8,780 nt of DNA from DATEMK01 sp035275625. Its GTDB lineage: Bacteria > Bacteroidota > Bacteroidia > AKYH767-A > OLB10. The stretch is taken from positions 1 to 8,780 of the forward strand of contig DATEMK010000184.1 of NCBI GenBank assembly GCA_035275625.1, in the 5' to 3' direction. Under the pieces are notes generated by a model that searched no databases, had not been told where the DNA came from, and saw only the letters and a program-made list of their open reading frames with translations. Numbering within the stretch: position 1 is the stretch's first letter; every line of letters begins with the position of its first letter. Shown piece after piece: positions 1-7,624 of the stretch. The translations under genes and the position numbers were made by a program.

Positions 1-3000
1 ATACTTATTCAACACCGGGAAATTATACTGTAAGTTTAATAACAGGTAATTCCTATGGCTGTACTGATACGCTGATAAGCAGTAATTACATACTTGTACT
101 AAACAATCTTCAGCCCCAAATTTCAATTAATGATTCTTCAGGGTGTACTCCCATGAATGCGCAATTTTCTACGAATACAACAGCATCCGCTTATACATGG
201 AATTTTGGTGATGGTGTACAATCATCTGTGCAAAATCCATATCATACTTATAATACTGCAGGTAATTTTCCTGTTTCATTGGTAGTAACGTATTCCAATG
301 GCTGTTCGAATTCAAGCGTTTTCAACAGCATGAATATTTCTGCAAACACGCAGGTTTTATATTATATTACAAATAATACTGGCTGCAGTCCTTTGGCTGT
401 TCAGTTTCATAACGGAGGAAGCGCGGCAAATTCATATTTGTGGGATTTTGGTGATGGCACAACGTCCACGCAAATGAATCCTGTGCATACTTACACATCA
501 AACGGAACTTATGTGACGATGCTCAGTACTATAAATTCTGCAGGGTGTACTTCTGTATATTATTACGGGCAAGCCGTTACTGTTGCTGGCCCTGATCCAA
601 CATTTAATGCAAATATATATTCAGGTTGTCCTCCTTTAAATGTAAATTTTACATGCCTCACTCCTGATTTATCTTATCAATACAACTGGAATTTTGGAGA
701 CGGAACTACGTCCAACCAGATTCAGCCGAATCATACCTATTCAAGTACGGGTAACTATACCGTTAGCCTTACTGTCAGCAATGGCTCCGGATGCTCATCA
801 ACTTATGTAATGCCAACCCAAATTTCTGTTAACACTGCACAAAGTAATTTTACCCCGCCTGATACAATAACAGCCTGTGCTCCTTTCAGCGTGAATTTTT
901 CTGATGCCTCTCCCGGAGTAAGTTCATGGTTGTGGAATTTCGGAGATGGTTCAACTTCAGCAGCTCAAAATCCATCTCACACTTTTACCACACCGGGAAT
1001 TTACAGCGTCTCGCTAAATACAGTTAACAACGGGAGCGGATGTGATCAGAATATCCCTGCTTACAGTACTTATGTTATTCACGGAGGTGAAGCCAATTTT
1101 TATTATGAGACAGAACTTTGTCCTCCTTATACGGCTTACTTCCATGACAGCTCAACCAATGCAGTTTCATGGTTATGGAATTTCGGAGACGGCACGACTT
1201 CAACTCAGCAAAACCCGACACATATTTATACGAACCCCGGCTCTTATACAGTTAGCCTTACTATTACAACGGCAGATGGCTGCACATATACATCTACTCA
1301 TAATTACGGGGTAAACTTTTCTCCTTTAGTTGCATCTCCATTTGCTTCAACAACCGATTCAATTCCTCCTTTGAACGTTCAATTTATTGCAAATTCGCAG
1401 GGCGCCACGCAATGGTTTTGGGATTTCGGGGATGGTTCGACTTCTAATCTTCAAAATCCGACCCATATATTCACTACGCCTCCGCCTTATACTATTACAC
1501 TGACCATTTCAAATGACAGTTGTACTATTACGCTTGATTTTCCTAATGTTGAAATTGGTGCGGGAGGAGTGCCACTATCCCCTGATTCCATCATTATTCA
1601 CCAACCGGAACCCCAGCAGGGCTGCGCACCTTTTTCTTTATATTTTCACAACCCCCTGTTAAATACTGTTTCATGGCTGTGGAATTTTGGGGATGGAACT
1701 ACATCTAATATTCAAAATCCAACACATGTTTTTGCAAATCCCGGAGTGTATGATATTACTTTAATCACACATGACCAGGCTGGAAATATAGATACTTTAT
1801 TTCAGCCTGCTGCCGTTGTGGTGCATGGAATAAGCGCTGATTTTACAATTATGCATGCTAACAATTGCATAGGTAATTCAATTAACCTCCTCAACAGTTC
1901 CCCTGGTGTTGTAAGCTATGAATGGAATTTTGGTGATGGCAACACTTCATCCTTTGCAAATCCGTCACACATCTATACAAACAATAATATGAATTATGTG
2001 ATTTCACTGAGCATAACAGATTCATCCGGTTGTTCTGATTTTCAAACAAAAAGTTTTTACGGCTCTATCAACAATGCTATTTCATCCGACAAAAGATTTA
2101 TATGTGCGAGCGATACTGTTTTCTTCAACAGTTCAATCCTGAATTATGCGTCTTATTTGTGGGATTTTGGCGATAGTACAAGTTCAGCTTCAGCAAACCC
2201 TTTTCATGTTTATGCTGACAGCGGAACTTATAATGTTGTATTAAATGTAACTGATACAAGCGGTTGTAACCAATCTTTTAGTTTGCCTTATACAATAGTA
2301 GTTTCTCATCCAGCAGCACAATTTGGAATTGCAAGCGTCATCTCCAATTGCACGGGTATTACAATTTATTTTAACAATACTTCTTTAAACAGTGATTTCT
2401 GGCTTTGGGATTTCCACGATGGAACCACTACGACCTTAAAGAACCCGAGCCACTATTATGGCACACCGGGGTATCATCCTGTAACGCTAACAGCCTATAA
2501 GAATCAATGCAGCAGCACCCTTACTTTGCCAAATGCAGTCTATATTCCAAACCGGTCAGCAAATTTTACGTTTGTCAAAAACAGTGATTGCTTACCAGTT
2601 ACAGTTGATTTTACAGATAGTAGTACTGATGCTGTAACATGGTCCTGGGATTTTGGAGACGGCACAACATCATCTCTTCAGAATCCTTCTCATACTTATA
2701 CATCAAAACCATTAAATAATGTAACCCTCACTATTACCGATCTTTATGGATGTAATGCAATAAAAACAAAGATTGTAGTGACTCCAACCATTGCAGCACC
2801 AGCACTAACATACGTGCAGGGATGCAGCCCATTGCCTGTTTCTTTTACTGATTCATCATTGAATGCAGTTTCGTGGATGTGGGATTTTGGTGACGGAACA
2901 AACTCAAGTCTTCAAAACCCGGTTCATATTTATAACGGCAGCGGCTACTACAATATTCAGTTAATTGTAAGCTCTCCAAGCGGTTGCCAGGATACAGTAA

Positions 3001-5051
3001 GAATAGATTCGTTGGTTCAGGTCGGAGGACCCACGGCTTCTTTCACATCTGGCTTGCAGGATGGATGTGCCCCGGCCGTAGTGGACTTTATGGATAATTC
3101 ATTAAACGCAGTTGGTTACCTGTGGAATTTTGGAGACAGCAGTTTTTCTTCATTGAAAAATCCTACGCACATTTATTCAGTTCCGGGTAATTATTCGGTT
3201 TCTCTTATTGCCATAGATTCTGTAGGATGCACGGATTCAATTCAACAGCAAAACGTGGTAAATGTTCGCGGTCCCATTGCTGCTTTTTCTATATCCGGGA
3301 ATAGCGGATGTATCCCATATTCTGTACAATTCAATAATACATCAACCAACGCATCAGATTGGTTTTGGAGTTTCGGGGATGGAGATTCATCGGCAACTTT
3401 AAATCCTGTTCATCAATTTGCAAACCCGGGAAATTATATTGTGTCACTTATCACGCATGATACAACCGGCTGTGAATCTATCTTTACATATCCGGATACT
3501 ATTCATGTATATGCCGCACCGGTGGCATCTTTCAGCATTTCAGACTCTGTCGGATGTTCCACATTGAATGTTACATTTACGAATTTAAGTACAAACGGAA
3601 ATTCTTTTCAATGGGATTTCGGAGACGGCAATGTTTCAGCACAAAATTCTCCCTCTCATAACTATACTGCTCCCGGAACTTACCAGGTGTCATTAATTAC
3701 AACAGCGCCAGGCGGTTGTTCCGATACAGTGAATTATCCAAACCCGATCCGGGTTTACGGTACTCCTGTTGCAGATTTTTCTGCAAACGTAACCGAAGGT
3801 TGTGCTCCTCTTAATGTCAGCTTTACAAGTTTATCATCCGGAACACAAGCTGCAACTTACTTCTGGGACTTCGGAAACGGCTATACTTCTGCTTTGGAAG
3901 ATCCGTTTATGGTGTTTGTAACACCCGGCATCTATACTGTTTCAGTAACAGTTACTAATTACGGGATTTGCTCTGATGTAGAAACAAAAACTGCTTATAT
4001 AAGCGTTTATGACGGCTCTCCTCCGGCAGTTGCTGAAATAAGATCTGTTACAGTTACCTCAAATACAATGGTTGATATTACATGGGCAAATGTTGCCGAT
4101 CCTGATCTTTATCAATATGCTCTCTTCAGACTAAATGAGGTTACCGGGGTTTATGATAATATTTATACCCTTGTGGATACTAACAGCTCGGCATGGAATG
4201 TTACAACCACCTATACAGATACAGGACTGAATACGCTTAATAACGTTTATACTTATAAAGTTCAGACGACAGATTATTGCGGAAATAAAATTGATTTGAT
4301 CAGTATAACCCCGCATACAACCATGAATGTAACTGCAATTGCTGCAGATAAAAATATTGAAGTCAATTGGACTTCTTACTTAGGTTGTGCTATAAATGAG
4401 TACGAAATTTACAGGAAAGATGAAAATGGGAATTTTAATTTGATTGCTTCGGTTCCTCCCTCTTCAAATTCATTTGTTGATTCAACAGCGCCTTGCCCGG
4501 TTGCGTATTCCTATAAAATAAAAGCGACAGTGCTTTGTGGCACGAATTATTTCTCTTTCAGTGATACATCCATTGCAATCCCCGGAAGCGATTTGGGAAG
4601 CCAGTTTATTGATGTTGTTTTTTCAACGGTGGAGGAGGATAAAAATGTTATGACAGAATGGAACCCTCCTCAAACGGCCCCTGAAAAAGTTGTACGGTAC
4701 GAGATTTACCGCTCAACAGATAAGGTTAATTATACGCTTGCAGGCAATGTTTCTAAAAACGAATTGAAATTTATTGATGAAAATGTTGATGTTCATCACC
4801 AGAATTATTATTACAAAATAATGATTATTAATGAATGTGATATTGCAACCACACAGGGAAAAATCGGATCATCCGTTCTCTTAACTTCTGATTACAATGA
4901 AGCAGATGAAACGGTGAAGCTTCGCTGGACAAAGTATGAGAATTGGAATACGGGAGTTGAAAGGTATGTGATTGAAAGAAAAACGGGGAACGGAGGATGG
5001 GAGACTTTTAAAATTGTGAATGGCCAAACTCTTGAAGCTGAAGATAAATAA
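1..5051 (+). CDS. Giant PKD-repeat / Fn3 exported surface protein, 5' partial, C-terminus apparently truncated
   Basis: The frame is open from position 3 to the TAA at 5049-5051 (1682 codons), and its first residues (YSTPGNYTVSL) are already the tail of a PKD repeat. The gene therefore starts before the window, and the ATG at 153 is internal. Counting the codon at position 3 as residue 1, residues 35-1337 hold 16 complete PKD repeats of about 80 residues, each with a W-[DN]-F-G-D-G core, an NP-x-H-x-[YF] motif and usually two cysteines. Residues about 1338-1436, 1437-1530 and 1531-1627 are three Fn3-like domains (YEIYRK and YEIYRS strands). A fourth begins near 1630 and stops after about 50 residues. 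Such Bacteroidota proteins are normally exported by T9SS and end in a sorting domain of the gliding-motility-associated (CHU_C) or related type; none is present here. The role is inferred as a cell-surface adhesin, filament or matrix protein. The domain calls are firm, the function is not. Confidence 0.9.
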   Translation, partial: TYSTPGNYTVSLITGNSYGCTDTLISSNYILVLNNLQPQISINDSSGCTPMNAQFSTNTTASAYTWNFGDGVQSSVQNPYHTYNTAGNFPVSLVVTYSNGCSNSSVFNSMNISANTQVLYYITNNTGCSPLAVQFHNGGSAANSYLWDFGDGTTSTQMNPVHTYTSNGTYVTMLSTINSAGCTSVYYYGQAVTVAGPDPTFNANIYSGCPPLNVNFTCLTPDLSYQYNWNFGDGTTSNQIQPNHTYSSTGNYTVSLTVSNGSGCSSTYVMPTQISVNTAQSNFTPPDTITACAPFSVNFSDASPGVSSWLWNFGDGSTSAAQNPSHTFTTPGIYSVSLNTVNNGSGCDQNIPAYSTYVIHGGEANFYYETELCPPYTAYFHDSSTNAVSWLWNFGDGTTSTQQNPTHIYTNPGSYTVSLTITTADGCTYTSTHNYGVNFSPLVASPFASTTDSIPPLNVQFIANSQGATQWFWDFGDGSTSNLQNPTHIFTTPPPYTITLTISNDSCTITLDFPNVEIGAGGVPLSPDSIIIHQPEPQQGCAPFSLYFHNPLLNTVSWLWNFGDGTTSNIQNPTHVFANPGVYDITLITHDQAGNIDTLFQPAAVVVHGISADFTIMHANNCIGNSINLLNSSPGVVSYEWNFGDGNTSSFANPSHIYTNNNMNYVISLSITDSSGCSDFQTKSFYGSINNAISSDKRFICASDTVFFNSSILNYASYLWDFGDSTSSASANPFHVYADSGTYNVVLNVTDTSGCNQSFSLPYTIVVSHPAAQFGIASVISNCTGITIYFNNTSLNSDFWLWDFHDGTTTTLKNPSHYYGTPGYHPVTLTAYKNQCSSTLTLPNAVYIPNRSANFTFVKNSDCLPVTVDFTDSSTDAVTWSWDFGDGTTSSLQNPSHTYTSKPLNNVTLTITDLYGCNAIKTKIVVTPTIAAPALTYVQGCSPLPVSFTDSSLNAVSWMWDFGDGTNSSLQNPVHIYNGSGYYNIQLIVSSPSGCQDTVRIDSLVQVGGPTASFTSGLQDGCAPAVVDFMDNSLNAVGYLWNFGDSSFSSLKNPTHIYSVPGNYSVSLIAIDSVGCTDSIQQQNVVNVRGPIAAFSISGNSGCIPYSVQFNNTSTNASDWFWSFGDGDSSATLNPVHQFANPGNYIVSLITHDTTGCESIFTYPDTIHVYAAPVASFSISDSVGCSTLNVTFTNLSTNGNSFQWDFGDGNVSAQNSPSHNYTAPGTYQVSLITTAPGGCSDTVNYPNPIRVYGTPVADFSANVTEGCAPLNVSFTSLSSGTQAATYFWDFGNGYTSALEDPFMVFVTPGIYTVSVTVTNYGICSDVETKTAYISVYDGSPPAVAEIRSVTVTSNTMVDITWANVADPDLYQYALFRLNEVTGVYDNIYTLVDTNSSAWNVTTTYTDTGLNTLNNVYTYKVQTTDYCGNKIDLISITPHTTMNVTAIAADKNIEVNWTSYLGCAINEYEIYRKDENGNFNLIASVPPSSNSFVDSTAPCPVAYSYKIKATVLCGTNYFSFSDTSIAIPGSDLGSQFIDVVFSTVEEDKNVMTEWNPPQTAPEKVVRYEIYRSTDKVNYTLAGNVSKNELKFIDENVDVHHQNYYYKIMIINECDIATTQGKIGSSVLLTSDYNEADETVKLRWTKYENWNTGVERYVIERKTGNGGWETFKIVNGQTLEAEDK
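3..4013 (+). repeat. Tandem PKD-domain coding repeats, period about 243 bp
   Basis: The core tryptophan codons lie at 198, 441, 687, 933, 1176, 1419, 1680, 1923, 2160, 2406, 2646, 2880, 3123, 3366, 3612 and 3864. The spacing is mostly 234-252 bp, with one outlier of 261 bp between repeats 6 and 7. Each unit reads roughly GC-x-P-x-x-V-x-F, then W-[DN]-FGDG-x-x-S-x-x-x-NP-x-H-x-[YF], then a G-x-Y-x-V-x-L strand and a second Cys. The units are similar in protein but clearly diverged in DNA, so this is an old array rather than a fresh amplification. Position 3 to about 104 is the end of another repeat whose core lies before the window. Confidence 0.93.
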
Positions 5052-5054
5052 TAT

Positions 5055-5975
5055 TCAGGTAATTTTTTTTACATTTTTCTTAGCACTGTCAATGGAAGCA
5101 TTTAGCTCGTAACCAACAATGAGCTGCATGCAATTAAAGTAAATCCATAATAAGATTATTATAAGTGTTCCGATGGAACCGTAAACTTTATTGTAACTGG
5201 CAAAATGTATAACAAAATAATTAAACCCGAGAGAAGTTAAAAGTATCAGAAGCGTAGCGAGTGTCGAGCCAGCAGAAATAAATCTCCATCTTGATTTTTT
5301 TATCGTTCCGAAATAATAAAGTATCGAAACGGCAATAAAACACAATGCGATTAAAATAATCCATTTTCCTGCCTGAACTAAAATAACAGGTGTTTGATTC
5401 TTTGACTCAACTGTATTAAAAATAAAATGGAGGCTAACCTCGCTGAAAATTAAAAGTGATAATGTAAAAATCACCAGAATGAAAAAAATCAAAGTCAGGC
5501 TGACCGCTCTTACTCTTTGCTTAAAGGGCGATCTTTTGTTCCTGTGCACCTGGTTAAAAGCATTGATCAGTGAATTGATCCCGTTGGAAGATACATAGAG
5601 CGTAAACAGCACCCCGAAAGAAAGTAATCCGCCCCGCTGATGCTTAATAATGTCTTCAATGGTGATTCGGGATGCTTCGTAGGTATTGGGCGGCAGCAGA
5701 TTTTGAATCAGCAGCAGCAGTTGGTCCTGGAATCCTTTTATAGGAACATAAGGTATAAGGGAAAAAAGAAAAATAATTCCCGGAAACAGCGCTAGAAAAA
5801 AACTGAATGCAATGGACCGCGCCCTGCTTTGCACTTCTCTTTCTGCAAGGTGCCCGAAAAAGAAAATAGAAACGTCATAGATATTTAAGCCCTGGAAACC
5901 CGGCAGGCGGATTTTTTTTGCCAGCTCAATCAGGTATTTAATTACTGGAAGATTTAATAACCAGCGAAAAAACAT
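5055..5975 (-). CDS. YihY/virulence factor BrkB family inner-membrane protein
   Basis: This 306-residue polytopic membrane protein matches the YihY/BrkB family (formerly mis-assigned as ribonuclease BN). About six hydrophobic segments can be seen near residues 54-76, 115-140, 157-182, 200-222, 233-257 and 266-292. The family signatures are the RARSIAFSFFLALFPG stretch around residues 51-66, YNKVYGSIGTL at 261-271, and LLWIYFN followed by GYELNA at 288-293. The length is typical and both ends look intact. The start at 5975 places a basic, amphipathic N-terminus before the first segment; no ribosome binding site is evident. The transport or physiological role of the family is not settled. It lies downstream of nadC on the same strand after a 141-base gap, so co-transcription is possible. 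Its stop is 3 bases from the stop of the convergent PKD gene. Confidence 0.9.
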   Translation of the reverse strand: MFFRWLLNLPVIKYLIELAKKIRLPGFQGLNIYDVSIFFFGHLAEREVQSRARSIAFSFFLALFPGIIFLFSLIPYVPIKGFQDQLLLLIQNLLPPNTYEASRITIEDIIKHQRGGLLSFGVLFTLYVSSNGINSLINAFNQVHRNKRSPFKQRVRAVSLTLIFFILVIFTLSLLIFSEVSLHFIFNTVESKNQTPVILVQAGKWIILIALCFIAVSILYYFGTIKKSRWRFISAGSTLATLLILLTSLGFNYFVIHFASYNKVYGSIGTLIIILLWIYFNCMQLIVGYELNASIDSAKKNVKKIT

Positions 5976-6018
5976 TGGAATAATTGAATAATGGAATGAT
6001 GGAATATTGGAATATTGG
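5976..6018. repeat. Degenerate TGGAATAT-like tandem repeat in the yihY leader
   Basis: Five imperfect units follow each other: TGGAATAAT (5976-5984), TGAATAA (5985-5991), TGGAATGA (5992-5999), TGGAATAT (6000-6007) and TGGAATAT (6008-6015), with a final TGG. They lie directly upstream of the yihY-type start codon and run into the inverted repeat at 6019-6035. The last two copies are identical. Their function is unknown; they may be slippage-generated filler DNA. Confidence 0.6.
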
Positions 6019-6035
6019 TCCCTCTTGAGGAGGGA
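6019..6035. repeat. Short inverted repeat TCCCTC-TTGAG-GAGGGA
   Basis: A perfect 6-bp stem (TCCCTC at 6019-6024, GAGGGA at 6030-6035) encloses a 5-base loop in the gap between nadC and the yihY-type gene. No T-tract follows on either strand, so it does not look like an intrinsic terminator. It resembles the short GC-rich palindromes that I recall as scattered in intergenic DNA of Bacteroidota, but one copy cannot establish a repeat family. Confidence 0.4.
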
Positions 6036-6116
6036 GAAGATTGAAATTTGGTCATTTGGTTACCCATTGGCAATCAGCTTTTGGTTTTCGTTTGAAAATT
6101 GATTACTGGAGTTTGG

Positions 6117-6959
6117 TCAGTGGTGCTTTAAGACTTTAAGACTAAGGTCAAGACTTTTATACGAATGCGTTAAGCTGCCCACAGATATAAAGTCAATGCC
6201 TGTTTCTGCATAAGACCTGGCATTTTTCAGAGTGATTCCACCCGATGCTTCAGTTTCAAATTGATGATTGATGATTTTTACTGCTTCGGTTAATTCCGAA
6301 ATATTAAAATTATCGAGCATGATTCTGTCCACAAAACCCTTTTTCAAAACCTGCTTTACCTCATATAAATTTCTTGTTTCAATTTCAACCTTAATTTTTC
6401 TGCCGGTTCTTTTTAAATAATCTTGTACTTTATCAATTGCTTTTTCAATTCCCCCTGCAACGTCAACGTGATTGTCCTTGATTAAAATCATATCATTTAA
6501 ACCCATGCGATGATTTTCTCCGCCCCCGATTCTTACCGCCCATTTTTCAAACATTCTGAAAAGAGGAGATGTTTTTCTTGTATCCAGGACTTTTGTGTTT
6601 AGTCCGTGAAGTTGCTCTTTATATTTTGAAGTTTCAGTTGCGATACCGCTCATTCGCTGCATAATATTTAATACAAATCGCTCTGCTTTTAAAATTTCCT
6701 GCATGGAACCCTTAACAAAGAAACCAATATCTCCTTTTTTAACTTTTTGTCCGTCTTCAACAAAACATTCAATAATAAATTTTTTATCAAGGTATGTGAA
6801 AATATTTCTTGCCACTTCAATACCTGCAATAATACCATCTTCCTTGATTAACATCTCGGCTTTACCGGACGTCAATGTATCTATGCAGGCTAAAGAAGTA
6901 TAATCATCTGAAGCCCCATCCTCCTCAAGAGCGAGCTTTATAAATTCATTGAGATCCAT
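6117..6959 (-). CDS. nadC: Nicotinate-nucleotide pyrophosphorylase (carboxylating), quinolinate phosphoribosyltransferase
   Basis: This cytoplasmic enzyme of de novo NAD synthesis converts quinolinate and phosphoribosyl pyrophosphate to nicotinate mononucleotide, CO2 and pyrophosphate. The 280 residues are full length for the family. An N-terminal sandwich domain (about 1-105) includes the SGKAEMLIKEDGIIAG region. It is followed by the QRMSGIAT helix (101-108) and a barrel with DTRKT (126-130), GGGENHRMGLNDMILIKDNH (145-164), EIETRN (192-197), DRIMLDN (211-217), EASGGI (237-242) and GIDFISVGSLTHS (254-266). The expected substrate-binding Arg, His and Lys residues are visible. DTRKT is followed by SP rather than the more usual TP, a mild change. 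The start at 6959 gives the usual N-terminus. A terminator upstream suggests that nadC has its own promoter. Confidence 0.97.
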   Translation of the reverse strand: MDLNEFIKLALEEDGASDDYTSLACIDTLTSGKAEMLIKEDGIIAGIEVARNIFTYLDKKFIIECFVEDGQKVKKGDIGFFVKGSMQEILKAERFVLNIMQRMSGIATETSKYKEQLHGLNTKVLDTRKTSPLFRMFEKWAVRIGGGENHRMGLNDMILIKDNHVDVAGGIEKAIDKVQDYLKRTGRKIKVEIETRNLYEVKQVLKKGFVDRIMLDNFNISELTEAVKIINHQFETEASGGITLKNARSYAETGIDFISVGSLTHSYKSLDLSLKVLKHH

Positions 6960-6978
6960 TGAAATTGATTTACAGTTG

Positions 6979-6986
6979 CAAAAGTC
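6979..6986 (-). promoter_or_regulatory. Possible -7 element for nadC
   Basis: On the minus strand GACTTTTG matches 5 of the 6 fixed bases of the Bacteroidota -7 consensus TAnnTTTG. It lies 19 bases before the nadC start, just past the terminator of the preceding gene, where a new promoter would be needed. No clear -33 TTTG is present at the right spacing; the region there is a T-run. This is a weak call. Confidence 0.25.
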
Positions 6987-7003
6987 TTAATTAAAGATGT
7001 AAT

Positions 7004-7031
7004 AAAAAAAAGAGACGTCTTGCAACGTCTC
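7004..7031 (-). terminator. Rho-independent terminator after the DUF4783-like gene
   Basis: Read on the minus strand, a perfect 7-bp stem GAGACGT / ACGTCTC (7031-7025 and 7018-7012) with a 6-base loop is followed directly by eight T residues (7011-7004). It lies 34 bases past the stop of the DUF4783-like gene and 45 bases before the nadC start. It should end that transcript and separate it from nadC. Confidence 0.85.
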
Positions 7032-7064
7032 CTGACCATGAAATGAAATAAACCTGTTAAATTT

Positions 7065-7457
7065 TTATTCTTTTTCGAATCGCAATTCCTGGATGTATTC
7101 GGCACCGCCCGATTGTTTAATGTATAAATAAGTTCTATAATTTGAACCCTGAACAGTTACCAGGTTTCCGATTGCATATTTTGAACCTTCTTTCGATAAA
7201 CCATTGTGAATTATCGTAAACGACTTAGGTGTATTCTTGCTGAAAAAGTCTTTAACTATTTGCTCAGCCTGTGCCTTGCTATAAACCTCTTCCTGGTTAA
7301 GTATGGTGAGATCAACATTCGTATTGAAAAAACGTGATAGCTGTCTTGCATCGCCTGTCCTGATCGCTGAACTGATGTTATCGAAAACGTCAAGAGCTGC
7401 AAAAAGCGAGAACGATATTAATGTTAATATTAACGATAATCGCAACGATTTTTTCAT
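7065..7457 (-). CDS. Small exported DUF4783-like protein
   Basis: This 130-residue protein begins MKKSLR followed by a hydrophobic stretch (about residues 7-21, ending SLFAALD). That is a typical signal peptide with likely cleavage near residue 20, so the mature protein of about 110 residues should be periplasmic or envelope-associated. The mature part (VFDNISSAIRTGDARQLSRFF, then a QAEQIVKDFF helix and strands ending YIQELRFEKE) has the helix-then-sheet layout of small NTF2/SnoaL-like domains and fits the DUF4783 family as I know it from Bacteroidota. No catalytic residues can be named and the function is unknown. It is divergent from rlmH with a 167-base gap, and a strong terminator follows it, so it is probably transcribed alone. 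Confidence is high that it is a real gene, moderate for the family name. Confidence 0.85.
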   Translation of the reverse strand: MKKSLRLSLILTLISFSLFAALDVFDNISSAIRTGDARQLSRFFNTNVDLTILNQEEVYSKAQAEQIVKDFFSKNTPKSFTIIHNGLSKEGSKYAIGNLVTVQGSNYRTYLYIKQSGGAEYIQELRFEKE

Positions 7458-7481
7458 TTTAGTATCAGTTCAGGTGTTAAT

Positions 7482-7514
7482 TAAGATTAATATGTTGTTA
7501 AAACTAAACAAAAA
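7482..7514 (-). promoter_or_regulatory. Possible promoter of the DUF4783-like gene
   Basis: On the minus strand TTTTTG (7514-7509) is followed after 19 bases by TAATCTTA (7489-7482). The spacing fits a Bacteroidota -33/-7 promoter, but the -7 box matches only 4 of the 6 fixed bases of TAnnTTTG. The box ends 24 bases before the start codon. This is a weak call in AT-rich DNA. Confidence 0.25.
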
Positions 7515-7558
7515 CCAAGCCAAAGGCTTTATATTTCATGCATGTCAAAGTTAATGCA

Positions 7559-7566
7559 TATCTTTA
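7559..7566 (+). promoter_or_regulatory. Possible -7 element for rlmH
   Basis: TATCTTTA matches 5 of the 6 fixed bases of TAnnTTTG and lies 58 bases before the rlmH start. No convincing TTTG is found at the -33 spacing; the nearest candidate is TTTC at 7534-7537. An 8-base palindrome CATGCATG (7537-7544) overlaps the end of that candidate. This is a weak call. Confidence 0.2.
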
Positions 7567-7624
7567 AAAATCAGTAAAATGCAGACAAGTTTTTTATGTT
7601 AAACAGCTAAAACTAATACCTTAA

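Noticed and set aside
153..155. ATG at 153 as the start of the PKD protein
   Set aside because: The frame is open upstream to the window edge and already encodes the end of a PKD repeat (YSTPGNYTVSL); this Met lies inside repeat 1 right after GCTP.
1042..1314. Forward reading frame of 90 codons in another frame
   Set aside because: It overlaps the PKD array completely and its product has no domain character; it is a shadow of the repeat coding sequence.
4131..4316. Reverse reading frame of 61 codons
   Set aside because: It is antisense to the Fn3 region of the giant gene, with no recognisable motif or start signal.
5049..5060. Simple frameshift at the end of the PKD gene
   Set aside because: The other two forward frames past 5040 show no Fn3 or sorting-domain sequence and run into the antisense of the intact yihY-type gene, so a single-base error would not restore the missing end.
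6703..6903. Forward reading frame of 66 codons
   Set aside because: It is antisense to nadC, whose family motifs are unambiguous.
7423..7434. 12-base palindrome GTTAATATTAAC as an operator
   Set aside because: It lies inside the signal-peptide codons of the DUF4783-like gene, where alternating Leu/Ile codons (TTA, ATA) produce such palindromes readily.
7517..7529. AAGCC-AAA-GGCTT hairpin as a terminator between the DUF4783-like gene and rlmH
   Set aside because: The 5-bp stem has no adjacent T-run and lies between two divergent gene starts, where no terminator is expected.
7303..7554. Forward reading frame of 83 codons
   Set aside because: It is antisense to the 5' half of the DUF4783-like gene and runs into the intergenic gap; it has low-complexity Asn/Lys-rich content and no domain.
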